Positions 1 to 12,154 are shown, numbered from the stretch's first letter. The stretch is 64,000 nt of DNA from Phytophthora hibernalis (GCA_012656075.1 JAAKBF010000081.1:58088-122087); one strand, 5' to 3'. Notes: generated from the letters alone by a model not told the origin. Program-made: numbers and translations.

Positions 1-3000
1 GGTCGGCTATTCGTAGCGGGAACGACTGGCCCATGATCATCCACTCGCTTACGGAACATACTAGCGACCTGCACTCCCAAGTGATAGTCGCTGACGCGTA
101 ACAGACGCTGGCCACCGCGCGACTCGATATCGTGGGGGCAAACTGCATCACGTGCAGATTCTCGTCCATGTCCACCGCCAGTAGTGCTAGCTTTTTCGAA
201 TATGCTGAACTCCGTAGTGGACACAGCCAACGGCTCATAATCCTTCGCGAGGAGAACCAACTGCCTCTGTTTCTCCCTCCAGCGCAGGAAGTGAACACTC
301 TTATAGACATCGCCGTACATGACGAAGTCCTTCACGACATTCAAAGTCACGATAAACATTTGCGCGTCATAAAAGCGCAGCCGATCAATTGCTCCGACTT
401 GAACTCGTACACGATGACCTTGGATCCAACTGCTGCAAGCACATACGGCCCAAGCTGCGTCACTGCAGAAATCGCTCCCGTCGATGCTCCTTGATGAACA
501 CCAAGCGCAACTTCGGCAGCTTTATACTCGTGGCGCCTCCCTCTTCGTTGACGTACTGGGCGTAGTCAAGCTCGTAAAGCAGGAGACGACCGCGTCCACT
601 CTCATCTTCTCCGTGGGGGCCAACCCATCCAGTGCCAATGACCAAATAGGGCCGCTTTTTCTTGTTCCACTCCGGCGAAGTAGAAGCCACTTCCTCCTTC
701 ATAAGCGATGAGTCGTACAGATACATAAGTTTCACGCTCAGCACCACCTCGTACCGCTCAAAGTGCACGCGGAATACTCCACGGCGCCCCACTCGCCAAA
801 TTCGTTCGTTTGCACAAGGCGAAGCTCGTATACATCCTCCTCAGTCTGCGTCATCTGATCAAGCTCATAATCCGGAAACATTTCAGCGGTTGGCGCCATC
901 ACATTGCTTCCAACCGGATTTCCGTTTGCGTCCAGATTTTCAGGTTCTTCCTCTTCTTCTGCGTTTTCGATCTCTGTAGCGCGCTCCGCATCGGCTGGTT
1001 TCATTTTGACGCTACAAACCACTGCATACGTCGGCGCTTCTAAAGCCTCTGACACACCACCAGGACCATGGTTACCCAGGTACAGCATGTGGTGCAGCGT
1101 AGCACCAAACTCCGCCTTCTGCAGCACAAACCCGCCGCTCGACGGAAGGACCGTCGACGTTTTACTCGAAGGAAGCTCACAGACACGCAATGCGCCGCGC
1201 GAGTGGAAGTAAATGAAGCCATTGGGACAGTTCCAGTGGTGGAACGGCGTAAAACTCAATACTGGAACGCTTACCTTTGGAGCCGTGTTCTTGTTCGAGG
1301 TACCATTCGCGCGAGACGCCGGAGGGGCGGCACCAGCGACACACATAGGGATGAAAGACGGCTGCCCGCGGTCACCCAAGATCCACATCGGGTGTGCTCC
1401 ACGAAAAAAGCGCCACTCATGCTGTTAACGTTGTAGAAGCATGTTAGCATAGGGTATCGGAAACCAGCGCGGAGCTTGGCAAGCACTGCGCCTGTGTTCA
1501 CCTCCGGATTGTTACCAGCCTCGCTGTGTGCATTCGTACGTGCTCGTGGTGGTAGAAATGGTCGGGTAATTAGATCGGTTCCAACGCGGACGAAATGGAA
1601 CACGGGTGTGACTTCTCCATTGTTACGAGGTTTTAAGCTCTCGAACTTGGGTGTAGCGGAATACATGAGCAAGTCACCATTTGCCAGGAACACCAACATC
1701 ACCATCCGTGACAGGTACTGAGCGTTATGCTGGTCTTCACTTGGGCCCACACGGTGGATAATGATGTCGGCCACTGGCGAATTAATGGTGTGCGATTTCT
1801 TGATACGGCCATCGTTCGCTGAAGATGTCGACGCGTTGAGACCGAGAATTGGCGCAGAAAACTTCACCGTTTTGTTTTTGCTAACGTGGTAATGCTCTAG
1901 CGTATTCACGAGAGATTGCGGTGCAAAAGTGAGGTACGGAAAAATGCCCGTCTTCTTGAAATCAGGAAGGGAGAACACATGCAGAGAGCCATCTCCAAAA
2001 CACATGCCACACATCATCTTGGCGTCCTTCTGTTTCAATAACGGAATCGATACAGATCCATCAGCGTTTGTCTGTGCAGCTGGGATCGGCGCTGATTTTG
2101 CTGTGCTGCTGCGGATAGTCGAACTCGCCTTCGGACTTGGTTTTGTACTGTACAATGCATCCATATCGTCATCGTCATCGCCGCTCGTTTTAGTCTTTTT
2201 GGTCTCAGCAGCAGCAAGATCAATGCGCTCTTCGCGCTCGTCCTCACCCCATGCATTTTCACGGAACATACCTGCCCAATCGTAAAATAGGCATGCAGAA
2301 CTGCTACCATGCTTGGACGTATCCCCGCTTCCATTAGAATCAGAAGCACCATCAAGATAGTCGATCTCCGGGTCAATAACTGTCAGCTCCATATCTTCTT
2401 CATCCCCATTAACAGTCGAACTGATCCGTCTGTCAGAAGCAGGAGAATATATGGGTCGATAACATCCACAGACACAATCCCTACGCTTGAGGTATCGACG
2501 TTCATACCTCCGCACTCCACATCACCCTCCAACGTGATTTCCTGTGTACAAACTAGCTTCACTCTCGGTCCATCATCTTCATCGTCTTCGTCCTCCGTCT
2601 CCTCATCACCTTCAGCCTTTTCTGGTTTCTCATTCCCATTTGGTGCTTCCTCTTCCGGCACCTCCATCATCACGCGTGCACCTTGTTTAAATACTTGAAC
2701 AATTCGCTGTTTGTTGAACAAATTCGCCGCGGCAAGCGTTGGGCCAGACGTGTAAAACCCACTATCAGCTTCCAAAGGCTCCATGCCTTCGCCAGTTCGA
2801 AGCACCATCGTTCTGTGGGCAACACTCAAAATCAGGTACGCATTGTAACTCCGTCCATCTGAGCTTTTTGTTGCAGAAGGCAGGGAGGACGATACTGTCC
2901 ACATCGCTCGGCAGCCATTGAGCTCTGCCTCGGTACCGACGATTGGGCGCAATCCATTGTGCAGCACCGAGATAGCGCCATTACGCTCGTATCCACCACT

Positions 3001-5001
3001 AATCACAAGCTCCTCTCGCTTCTCATTCGAGTCCTCACTGTTTTCGATGCCCAAATCAATCGATGTAATCTGTCCGATGCTCGGCAGTAGATCAATTTGC
3101 CGCAGCACATAATCGTATGGACCGCTATCTTCTCCAGCAGAAGTACCATTTGCCTCCTTCTTAACGCTGGGTACATTCGTACCATTAGCCGCCACATCCA
3201 GGTCAGTTGTTGCTGTTGGTTCTTCTTTGGTGGGAGCAGCACCGTATAAGAACAAATCATCTTCGTCATCCTCCTCCTCTTCAGCAGGCTCAGACTTAAC
3301 CGCTGGAGCCGTTTCTTCTTTAACGGGTTCTTCCTTAACCGGCATTTCCTCGTCTTGCTGCTCTGTCGAGGCCTCATCTCCAGCGTCGGCCAGCTTTTTC
3401 TGATCCAAAGCAAACAGGACAGAGTCACCTGACCGTGAACCCACAAATAACGTCTTTTTCTCGTCGTTGACGCACAAGCAGGTAGCGAGAATACCAGATC
3501 GGAGCATTCGCAGCGATAGGGATGCATTCCGGCTTGATGATGAACCGCCAAATCCATACAGACCGCGGTTGCACGTGTCTTCGTACGGCAGCGATAGCAC
3601 GTATACGTCTCCATTCGGCATAGTTAACAGCAGTTCTTTTTCGTGCAGGTACTCGTGTTGGCAATCGTAAAGTACCATGTTGAGCTCCGCAGTCTCGTGG
3701 TCGGGCGTTTCGTATACTGCACCACTCAGAGGAAACACCGTCTGATTCACCGTTTTGCTCGCAAAAGATTCGTCGCAAGCCCATGGAACTGCGTCTGGTT
3801 AAAGTACAGAAAAGCGTTTGCCGACAAGACCACGACACCGCCCAGCGGTGCTCGACATGGAATCAAGCGGAAACAGTCCGAAGGAGATTTTTCACTGTCC
3901 AAATCTTTGGGTGGAGTCTGCATTTACAAACAGTAGATATTAGTACGAAGATCAACACTTAAATGAAGACATCCTCAAAGTAGGACATGTCACGCTTACC
4001 TTGTGTTCATGTTGATGGAGATGACAGTAAGGCAGTACGTGTCAAATCCTGCCGCCAGACGTCCATACGTCGAGTTCCTCTCATTCTCTTCATGGAGCAC
4101 CATCAGCGTCGGCTCCAAATATCCATCGAGAAAAGCCAGATCGATCACTTTGCCTGTAATCTCCAGTTCGCGCAAGCGCAGCAGGAACTCCCGTCCGGCG
4201 ATGTCGTTCGGCATGATTCCACTCATGTGGTTGCGTTTGCGCTTCGATCCGACCTTGACGCTCTTGTCTAGCAGCGCATTTAACGTGTTGTTCATATCGC
4301 TTGTGACTCCACGATGCTTGCTCTCATTGACCAGTTCTTCCAGTTTCTTCTCTTCTTCATCGTCCTCTTCATCATCAGAGTCCGCCGTCGTGGATCCGGC
4401 GTTGTCTCCATCTTCAAACTCGTCCTCGTCTTCTTCAAAGAAAGACAGCTCCATGGACTCGCTCCGGAACGGGACGATCACCAACTGGTCCGAGTACACG
4501 AGCATGGCTCCACACCTCGTCTGCGGGTCCACTCTAGCCACAGCCTGTGTGGCGAGTCCCAGCAGCTGTTCTCGGCCGTTTTCTCTCCTTTGAGCGTGGC
4601 TCCGGGGCCAATAGCGTCCTCCTCAAAGGAGAACATGGCGAGTGTCGCTAACGTCCTCGAACGGCGGTCGTAGCCCACAATGACCCACTTGAACGGCGGG
4701 AACGTGATCAGCAGCACCTCTTCGCCTCCGTAGAAGCGGTGCTTCTTCCTCAAGAGACTGCGGTCGAACCGGAGCACGTGGACGCTCTCAGCCACGCCAG
4801 CCAAGGGAAGGAGGCCTGTAGGTTCAGAACCTGTCCTTTTGCAGCTTCCAGAGCCGTCTCAGAGCTCGGAGAAGGCTCCACGCGGTAGATACGAAGCCAC
4901 TGAGGCCCCAGTAGTACCAGGTCTGCCGCCAAGTCACTTGTGAGGCGTGCATTGACCGCGTGATGCACGGCCGTGGCCGCCACCAAGTCGCGATGGAACA
5001 A
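1..5001 (-). CDS. CPSF1: CPSF1/CFT1-like cleavage and polyadenylation factor subunit, partial
   Basis: Largest subunit of the nuclear mRNA 3'-end cleavage/polyadenylation complex. The N-terminal part (4000-5001) has the family block RVDPQTRCGAMLVYSDQLV and an acidic stretch. An 82-bp intron (3918-3999, GTAAGC...GCAG) follows. The second exon carries FVGSRSGDSVLF and ELVISGGYERNGAISVLHNG, both hallmark CPSF1 beta-propeller blocks, and an acidic insert near 2580-2640. The CPSF_A domain is recognisable below 490 (QLGPYVLAAVGSKVIVYEF, GGQRLLR) and runs off the window at base 1. The reading frame shifts by one base about six times (near 4805, 4590, 2400, 1400, 790 and 475), mostly beside homopolymers, while the protein homology continues unbroken across each site. 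The gene is normally essential, so assembly indels are likelier than decay. The ATG at 5001 is the best start seen but is not certain. Confidence 0.9.
3918..3999 (-). other. CPSF1 intron
   Basis: On the minus strand the exon ends ...AACACAAG before GTAAGCG, and the next exon begins after AAATGCAG. Removing 82 bp joins the CPSF1 homology before and after it. Confidence 0.8.
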
Positions 5002-5458
5002 AAGTGTTGTCCCATGAATTACGGGGAGGGTAAGAGGTGGTGAGTGGATATAAGGGTATGAGCGGAGAGAGGAGACGCGGGGCTTTCAGTTGAGTGCTGG
5101 GAGGAGGGATATGGAGCGCTGGAACGCGAGATACGACGCACGCAGAGCTTAGTGGCTGCAATTGGTGGAGCTTTCCAACTATTGAGGGACGGCCAAAAAT
5201 TTGGGATTGTGTGTACCACACTACCGTATTCCCCCTGTTACAAGCGTCACTCACTTTAGCCAATGAAACAATAGGTACAATACCGGTATATTCGATATGA
5301 TCGTCATATCTCCCTGGTCATACGGCAGACCAAGGCAAGTAAATCGATCGCCGTTTGCGCTTCCGCTACAAAAATTCGTGAGCAACATCCTACAGGTATG
5401 GTGAACAGGTATATGTCGTTGGTAGGTACTTTGTTAGTATTTGCGAGCTATTAAACTA
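5002..5458. other. Intergenic, nothing recognised
   Basis: Upstream region of the CPSF1-like gene, presumably holding its promoter. I see no clear motif, repeat or coding region. Confidence 0.5.
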
Positions 5459-5620
5459 CAGAGTTCCCGGCAAAGGGAGAACCGTAATCAAGTATTTACC
5501 TTGCAAAATTAGTAGAGTTGCCACCAAGCCTTGCTCAACCATGATACAAATCTGATTGCAAATCTTTTAACCTGGAAGAATTTATTGGTCCCACCTTTCT
5601 CTCTTTGCCGGGGAACTCTG
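5459..5620. mobile_element. 162-bp MITE with CAG-type TIRs and TA duplication
   Basis: The left end CAGAGTTCCCGGCAAAGGGA and the reverse complement of the right end CAGAGTTCCCCGGCAAAGAG are near-identical terminal inverted repeats of about 20 bp. TA dinucleotides lie immediately outside both ends (5457-5458 and 5621-5622). CAG termini and TA target sites fit a non-autonomous pogo/Tigger or mariner-type element. A pogo-like transposase remnant lies 350 bp away, but a direct relation is not shown. Confidence 0.75.
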
Positions 5621-5810
5621 TACCGTATCAGAGATACATATTTGGACGGAAAGATGTGACGCGCTAGGTTTTTCTATTGTATTAAGACCGAAGCGGACTC
5701 AAAAGAACGACACTTGAAGCCAAAACTGATATTTAACCAATCGGAACCCGAGGACTAAATTATATTCAAGCATAACAAAATTGACTTTGGCGCCAATAAA
5801 ACGTCGCTCT

Positions 5811-5864
5811 GGGGCTCAACCGGCTCGACACCATTTTTTAATAAGGTGACGAGGGTTCAATTCC
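5811..5864 (+). other. tRNA-like A box and B box (possible SINE promoter)
   Basis: GGGCTCAACCGG (5812-5823) resembles a pol III A box. GGTTCAATTCC (5854-5864) matches the B-box consensus. The spacing is about 30 bp. I cannot fold a full tRNA around them: no matching acceptor stem is visible. A tRNA-derived SINE or chance are both possible. Confidence 0.3.
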
Positions 5865-5967
5865 CACGACTGCCGCAAAGTTAAACACCCGAGTGGTGAC
5901 CTTGGTGCCGGGTTTCCAAGGCAGTAGGTGCACCTACTGACGTCCCCCGCCCTATCTGGTCAGTCTA

Positions 5968-6878
5968 TTAGAGTCCAGCCTTACTCCATGCCTTCTTTAT
6001 GCTACTCTCACTAACCGCATCCCACGCAGCAACGACGCGCTCCACCAAGCGCTTCCGCTTCTCGGGTGCTGGTAGGCGCTGTAGCTTCAGCAGACGTTCG
6101 CGAAGGGGCACCCGGTTGCTCTCTCTAACCGCTGTCAGCTCATAGGACAGCGTGATGGCGCGCAACTTCTGCTTAAACGGACCCATGACCCCACGTCTAG
6201 AGGTTGGAGCACCGAGGTGGTGTTCTTGGGCAGGGGCACCACCTCCGTTCCCCAGGTAGCAAATGCGTCCTGCGCCTCGGTCGAGACGTGGCACTTCAAG
6301 TTGTCCACGTAGATCGCAAGCGGACCAGGCTGGGCATCACACACAAAGCCACCCCAGGCATTTTCAATGAATATGTCCCGCCACACCCGCGAATCCATCC
6401 AATCATTCGTCTGCACAGTCGCCATAACTCGGTTGGAATGGCCCTGGACTTCCTCCTCCACCCGTCCTCCTGGCTGCCCTTTAAAAGAGTGTGGGGAGTC
6501 TGAAACTCGACCCTCCACCGGGGACTTCCAAATCAGCGCCCCCACAGACACCTGGGCGGGCTCCTTAACGGACTCGTCCTCAACGGTCTTCGACTCGGTT
6601 GGCTGACTTCCAGATTCACCATGCAGAGACACGGCGTGTGCATCTGGGATAGCGGGCACTGTAGCCGGCAGGTCTTGAATCGAAGACCTCTCCTTCTCCT
6701 TCTTGGCTGCCTTACGCTTCGCAGCGTTGGCCTTTCTAGCAACACGTTCCACCTCTTCCAGGTCTTTGTGTTCTTCGACCGGCAGCCCGTGCGAGCGACG
6801 CGCCTGGCGAGTAGCCTCTCCGCGTCCTCTTCCTCCGCGACTTCCTTCGCGCACGCCTTCTCTTCTTCCACCGGCCAT
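5968..6878 (-). pseudogene. pogo/Tigger-like DDE_1 transposase remnant
   Basis: Two overlapping minus frames make up the C-terminal half of a pogo-type DDE transposase. The key block is a VDNLKCH segment followed by PLPKNTTSVLQPLDVG (near 6190-6310), the typical third-acidic region of DDE_1 transposases, then GPFKQKLR. One frame shift lies near 6190. The N-terminal 130 residues (6480-6878) are basic, RG-rich and low complexity, unlike a normal CENP-B-type DNA-binding domain, so the start may be chimeric. The first catalytic aspartate region is not clearly present. A non-functional remnant is likely. Confidence 0.7.
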
Positions 6879-6934
6879 AGACGCTAGTTTAGAAGTTAGT
6901 ACAATCCGTACACTCTTAACCTACTTAATATAAA

Positions 6935-7835
6935 AACAACTCGGTGAAATCCGAAGCACCAAATCCGGGCACGCGCACCAGCTGTGGTGAAGTCGATGAA
7001 AACTTTTGGTCGCCCAGGGTGTATAGCGCAAGCCCAACCAGACTTTCCTGAAAGACGGTTGTAATCCTGAACGTAAATTCCGTCCAAGAATGGCGGTGTG
7101 CCTCCTTGTGCAATCCCTTTCGGTGTCGTTTATCTTCGATACTTGGATTCACACCGTAAGAGTTGTTCTACACGTGTAGGTCTTGAGCGTGGGGCTGAGC
7201 GTAACCTTCTTGGACGTAGCTTCCACGGCTCGAGATAACCAATATACAAAGTAGAGTTATACAAAATATGTAGCCGTCACTTATTCTTTGAGACCCTGAG
7301 ACGGTGGGTCTATACTCCAGTCAACTAAGCCACTTCCAGGACACTGGTCAGTCCTGGATGGCTGTTCAAAACGTGCACCACCCCACTAGTGAGGGAAATA
7401 AACAGAACAATACAGTCCTATCACTCGATAATCGGATTTTTCAAATCCCTGGACGTAGACTATCTTAAACGTCCAAAGATGTAGTTAATATGAAATGCGG
7501 GAGTCAACCGTTCAATGATGTTCACCACAACTAGGAAATGAAATAGAACGGATCACTCCAGGACGGGTTACGTCTGGTCCCCGTCTAACTTGGCTTAACT
7601 TACTTAACGAGAGTCCCTCACCGGTCGTCGCATAGCCTGATGAGCCCTTAGTATTCAACACGCCTCGTGGTCCTCCAGGATAAACGTCTGGCAGGTTTCT
7701 TCCGGACTTGTGGGCTATAGGTAAAACGAACTCTGTTCGTCTGTTATCTGTTGTTGGCTATCTTCTACTGTTGACTTGCACTTCTGTCGTTAGTCTTGAT
7801 TTCACTATGAAAGTGTTGACGTCGACCACTTCGGG
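6935..7835. other. No gene recognised
   Basis: About 900 bp without a convincing reading frame, terminal repeat or RNA gene. Probably decayed repeat DNA. Confidence 0.4.
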
Positions 7836-8264
7836 TCAGACGTCGCGTGCGTCTGACGTCGCGTGCGTCTGACACTGGGTCAGGCACGTGGGCACACATG
7901 GAAGGTACCTTGGGAAAATACGGCTTGCGTATCTTGCACATCTTCTGATTTGTTCTTGATCGGTCGAGGTGGTCGGTCGAGGAGTCCCGACCAGTTCCAA
8001 ACAGCCCGACCAGCAACCCAACCAGCCTGATTGTACCCGACTAAAATCATAGTCATGATAGCAAGACCCAGACCCGAACAATATAATTACCTGTGCACTG
8101 CATCCCTTGGTACGATTCTCCTGCCTTGGTCGCTTGGTGGTTGCCTTTGACAGATATTTTCCATGATGCGTGCACACGAAAGTTCTCGCATACTGCCCCC
8201 ATACGTCGGGGATCTTGGCTGCCTTTGATACATTCCGTTCGATAATCCCATTACGCTCTGCCAC
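7836..8264 (-). pseudogene. FAR1/MULE-type DNA-binding domain fragment
   Basis: The first 55 residues of this 142-residue open frame contain VWGQYARTFVCTHHGKY followed by a lysine/arginine stretch and KGCSAQV. This is the Cys/His pattern of the FAR1-like zinc finger found at the N-terminus of Mutator-like transposases. The remainder has no recognisable domain and probably reads non-coding DNA. No transposase core follows in this strand and position, so it is a fragment. The MULE core at 15.3-16.8 kb lacks this domain, but nothing links the two pieces. Confidence 0.5.
7839..7870. repeat. 16-bp tandem duplication
   Basis: GACGTCGCGTGCGTCT occurs twice in perfect tandem (7839-7854, 7855-7870). 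Confidence 0.9.
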
Positions 8265-8339
8265 CGTGGTGTTTGTCCGCGCTCGGAAGATCTACCAAAC
8301 GAACGACACGGTAAATATAGCGCAAAACGGATAATGAAG

Positions 8340-8374
8340 TAGAATCCGCGTGACTTAATAGAATCCGCGTGACT
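8340..8374. repeat. 16-bp direct repeat
   Basis: TAGAATCCGCGTGACT occurs at 8340-8355 and again at 8359-8374, separated by 3 bp. Confidence 0.9.
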
Positions 8375-8402
8375 CCCTGAAACGATTCTGCTTGATACAC
8401 AG

Positions 8403-8810
8403 TCAGATAGGCCTCAAATGCCTCCCAGGACGGAAACTGTACCTCCTGAGGATGTGGGGCGATTGACCTCCGTTTTCACTCGCACTGCTTGTGGTCTCCG
8501 TCGACTCAACACGACTAGGGCTCACCGATGGCAGCCATTCACCAAGGGGCGAACCCTCGGACACGCCGTCCTCGCTGTCGTCCGTCTCATCCGAAGTCAG
8601 TGGGTGCTTCTGCGCACTACGCAACCGCGGCGTCGTATTCCTTCCGCTGGTTTTTGGTTTGAGGGAGGATTTTGAGGCTGTGGATGGTTGGGAGCGGTGG
8701 TAATACACGTCAGGCCGTACGGATACAGCTCTCTCCGCAAATCGAAGATGGGCATGAAATTCTGAGAGACGTGCCAGGGGAAGGTTAATCCCAAACGGGA
8801 AAATACTCAC
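8403..8810 (-). CDS. Hypothetical open frame, doubtful
   Basis: A 135-codon frame rich in Ser, Thr, Pro and Glu from residue 45 on. No domain, signal peptide or membrane segment is recognised. It sits between transposon remnants and may be a chance frame or a decayed accessory protein. Nothing in the sequence tells which. Confidence 0.2.
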   Translation of the reverse strand: MSIFPFGINLPLARLSEFHAHLRFAERAVSVRPDVYYHRSQPSTASKSSLKPKTSGRNTTPRLRSAQKHPLTSDETDDSEDGVSEGSPLGEWLPSVSPSRVESTETTSSASENGGQSPHILRRYSFRPGRHLRPI

Positions 8811-9236
8811 TCTCTTAAACTAAAGGGGTGGTCACGGTGCGAGGAGCAGGCGTCGGGACCAATGCTTCCTAAAATACTATGGAAGCGGAGGGTGGTCCAT
8901 AGCCCACCCTCAATTATTGCATCTGAAAACCAAGCTTGAAACATCAAATATTGCAATTTTTAATGGATGATTTCATTGGTCAAAATCCAGTTTTCGTACT
9001 CGTGATTGGGTAAAATTCGTCAAGTAACTGGGTTGAACAATCATTTTCCAGATTTTGCAGGACTTTTTGTTGATTTTGGATGGTTTACTACAGGACATAA
9101 TGTCCTGAATTTTCCAATTCGAAATCACAAAAAGCTATTAGAGCATACAACACCTAGTATTATAGCAAGACGCTATCAAAACCACTTATTTTGGTTGTTT
9201 GCAGGACAACTCGTCCGCGGCATAAATCAGCATACG

Positions 9237-10393
9237 ATGGAGAGCACGGACGAAGATAGTCTGGCTGAATTGAAGCGCCAATCTGAGCACATTCGCGACA
9301 ACACTGTCTGTCCAAGCTCACGTGCCGCGTACGTGAACTCGTATAGTCGCTTCGTCTCATGGGTTCATCACCCCGGCTAATACCCGACACCTTCGCGGAG
9401 CAAGTTGGTACCGCGGTCGGGCTATCTGAGAAGCAATTACGACGACGTATTAAGCCTTCCTCACCAGAAAGCACGACAACCCCCACTTATGTTTGACCGT
9501 CTGGATGCAAAAGTATTCGAAACATGGCTCCTCACTTTCCGCAAAGTCGATGGCTCCACGCTCAATCTCAATACCCACGTGCTGGGTTGTTTAACATCTA
9601 TCGAGATTACGGACATCAAATGGGTCCAGTCGTGGAGAATGAATTGAGGCAGGTTTTTAAGGGACTCAAACGGCAACTTGCTATAACTCAAGGTCCTGGA
9701 CAAGGACATGTGAAGGTGGGGAAAGATCCGCTGTCCTTTGAACTGAACGAGTTTCTTTCTACCCACTTGATGGCACTACCAGGAACTGATGCAATTTTTG
9801 CTCGTGTTTATCTGATTATCGCGTGGAATCTTATGTGTCGTTCTGCAAACGCTTTTGGCGTCAGGCATAAGCACATCGAATGGCGTGGGGATTCGCTTAG
9901 AGTATATTTTGCGCATATGAAAAATGACCAGGGTGGTGACCGCCCACGTGGCCCGCGTTACGTGTACGCTAACCCACTGCATCCGTCAATATGTCCAGTT
10001 TTGGCCCTTGCAATTTACTGGGCAACTACTGGAGGACAACCGCCTGTTTCCTAGGGTTAACCAGTATGATCGGTTTCGGAAGAGTTTGCAACGCATACTA
10101 GACGACAAAACGGTTTCTGCCGAGCTGAAAAGAAGAGGGGTTAATCCAAGTGACCTTGAGACCCATTCGATGCGCAAAGGCGCTGCGGCTATTGTGCGTC
10201 TGGTTCAACTGCTTGTCTGCCGTCGACGGCAGTTCATTTGCGTACAGGGTGGTCGTTAGGCGGTGTCCAGAATACGTATCTACGCTATGAAGCGGCCGGG
10301 GATATGCATGTTGGGAGAACAGTTGCTGGGCTGCCGTCATGTAGTCATGAGTTTGCTACTTTGCCTCCACACTTCAGCCAGCAAGACGAATGA
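9237..10393 (+). pseudogene. Crypton-type tyrosine recombinase, frame-broken
   Basis: Starts at ATG 9237 (MESTDEDSLAELKRQ). The catalytic region shows an Arg-containing helix (IAWNLMCRSANAFGVRHKHI, 9808-9870), a following beta segment ending HMKNDQGGDRPRGPR, the HxxR box HSMRKGAA (10168-10191), and the likely nucleophile tyrosine in GGVQNTYLRYEAAGD (10257-10301). These are the R, HxxR and Y marks of Crypton tyrosine recombinases, which are known in oomycetes. At least three one-base shifts occur (near 9380, 9550 and 10040) and another near 10190. All catalytic residues are still visible across the frames. Cryptons have no inverted repeats, and I could not define its ends. Confidence 0.8.
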
Positions 10394-10672
10394 ATTCAGC
10401 GTGGAGTCATGACTGTTTTTCATGGGATAGCAGAGCACTTATCATTCGTGGGAGAGTTCTGTTTAGCCTCTATAGTGTATCACATACCTTTCCTCCGTGT
10501 ACATCTTTCACCTCGGCATCCCCTCTTTGAGACAGCAATATTTCTGGATGCTGAACTGTTGAAACACCTGGCGGAACGTGTAAGTTGCGGATTCACTGGG
10601 CCCGATTCGAAGTTTTCATACCACGATTAGCTTAATAGTAGTAGAGTGAGGGAAATCCCTCTATTAAAAGGG

Positions 10673-10775
10673 TATTTCCCAAAACAGGGACCCGGTTAAC
10701 ACCTGTTTCCCGGAACATGGACAAACATCAAAAGGGGGCCCGTTATTTGAGGTGTGCCACACAGTCCATAAATTT
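10673..10775 (+). repeat. Left terminal inverted repeat
   Basis: Left arm of the proline-dehydrogenase-carrying element. It contains CCCGGAACATGGACAAACAT and GTTATTTGAGGTGTGCCACA, both found inverted at 12155-12257 with few changes. Confidence 0.9.
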
Positions 10776-10931
10776 AGATCCCAACATCTTTCACGCAGTT
10801 GATCCAGATAAGTCGTCGCTCTTCAAGGTAACTCCGTGTCGGCGCTCATAAGTCGTGACGGGCGACTCGCTACCGGTGACTAAGAATGAGGGGCGACGAG
10901 GGATTACGCGGTCATCAAAAGCCATGCCATC

Positions 10932-11795
10932 ATGGCCGCCAGCGAGGCTGCGTCTACTGGAAATCCCGTCTTCACGGCCGTGACGTGCACGGCGCTGGAT
11001 AAGCCGGAGCTGCTCATGCACATGTCGGCTCATCATGCAGGCGCAGTTGCTGTTCCGCACGCTGGACGGACCCAGCCTCTAGAGCGCCAAAATATTGATC
11101 GCCGGCCTGTTCAACGCCAGCGTGGACACGAGCGAGAAGATCCAGCAGCTCTTCGCCGATCTCGATACGGCGTGATCGACTAGGAGTGATTCAGCTTCCT
11201 GGACCCGTTCGACCTGACTATGGGCAGTTCATTGAGGAAGAGCCTCTCTCGGGCGACGAGAAGACCCAGCTGCACAACACGATTGTGCGCCTTGAGTCCC
11301 TGGCCAACCACGCGTCCGAGCGCGGTATGAAGTTCAAGGTGGACGCCGAACTGACCTTCACGGAACCGTCCATTGACCTGATCACGCTCGACTTGCAGCG
11401 CAAGTACAACCGCGGAGACGACGACGACGTCATCTATAATACGTTCCAGTGTTCTCAGGGTGCCTGGTGACCGCATGGACCTGGAGCGTGCGCGCCGCGA
11501 GAATTTCCGCTTCGCCTCCAATCTGGTGCGCGGAGCGTATATGGTGCAGCAGCGAAAGCGCGCTCGCGACAAAAGATACGCCGACACGGTCCACGACACC
11601 ATTGACGACACGATAAAGGACATTGTCCTCTCCACCGGTGGCGTGTACATGTACTTCGGCCAGCTGCTATGCATGCTCGCCAACGTGTTGTACACACTCG
11701 GCGCAACGCCTACAAGGTGTTCAAGTACGTGCCGTACTGCCCCACCCGAGGTGCTGCCGTACCTCATCTGCCGCGCTCAGGAGATTTTCAATGTG
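10932..11795 (+). pseudogene. Proline dehydrogenase-like gene copy, broken
   Basis: Proline dehydrogenase is the mitochondrial flavoenzyme that oxidises proline to pyrroline-5-carboxylate. Family blocks run in the right order over several frames: a TALDKPELL segment with MQAQLLFRTLDGPSL (10980-11080), FKVDAELTFTEPSIDLITLDLQRKY then YNTFQC (11333-11457), KLVRGAYM-like NLVRGAYMVQQRKRARD (11520-11573), VYMYFGQLLCM and a terminal EVLPYLICRAQE (11643-11790). The barrel core is therefore nearly complete and has no introns, but it has several frame shifts and an in-frame stop at about 11082. It lies wholly inside the TIR pair, so it is a captured or retro-copied host gene rather than the resident gene. 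Confidence 0.8.
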
Positions 11796-11915
11796 CAGAA
11801 GTGTAACAAACCTGCAGCGTGCAGAAGTGCGACACATACTCAACTTGCAGAAGTGTTACACTTCGGCAGTGCACAGTACTGTTACACTTCTGCAGATGCC
11901 GTATTCTTACACTTG
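11790..11915. repeat. Cluster of GCAGAAGTGTNAC direct and inverted repeats
   Basis: TGCAGAAGTGTAAC-like words occur at about 11795, 11820 and 11847, and inverted (GTTACACTTCTGCA) at about 11880. Together they can form a foldback. They lie just after the proline dehydrogenase fragment, inside the TIR element. Confidence 0.7.
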
Positions 11916-12154
11916 TGCCCCTTATAATTAAAATACATTTTAGGATAGCTAGGGGAGCTCTAAATTGTTTGGGAACTACCATACTTGGCATCACTGTCTA
12001 AACACCGTGACCGCTTCCAGGTTAGTCGTGAAAAGCCCAGCCACTCAGTCTCAAAGCAGTATGTCTGTCAGACGCTATTGTAAACGTTAACCTGGCTGTA
12101 GTTTGGTGTATTTGGACGTACTGTACTGACATTTCAGCAGGGATATGATGTCAA

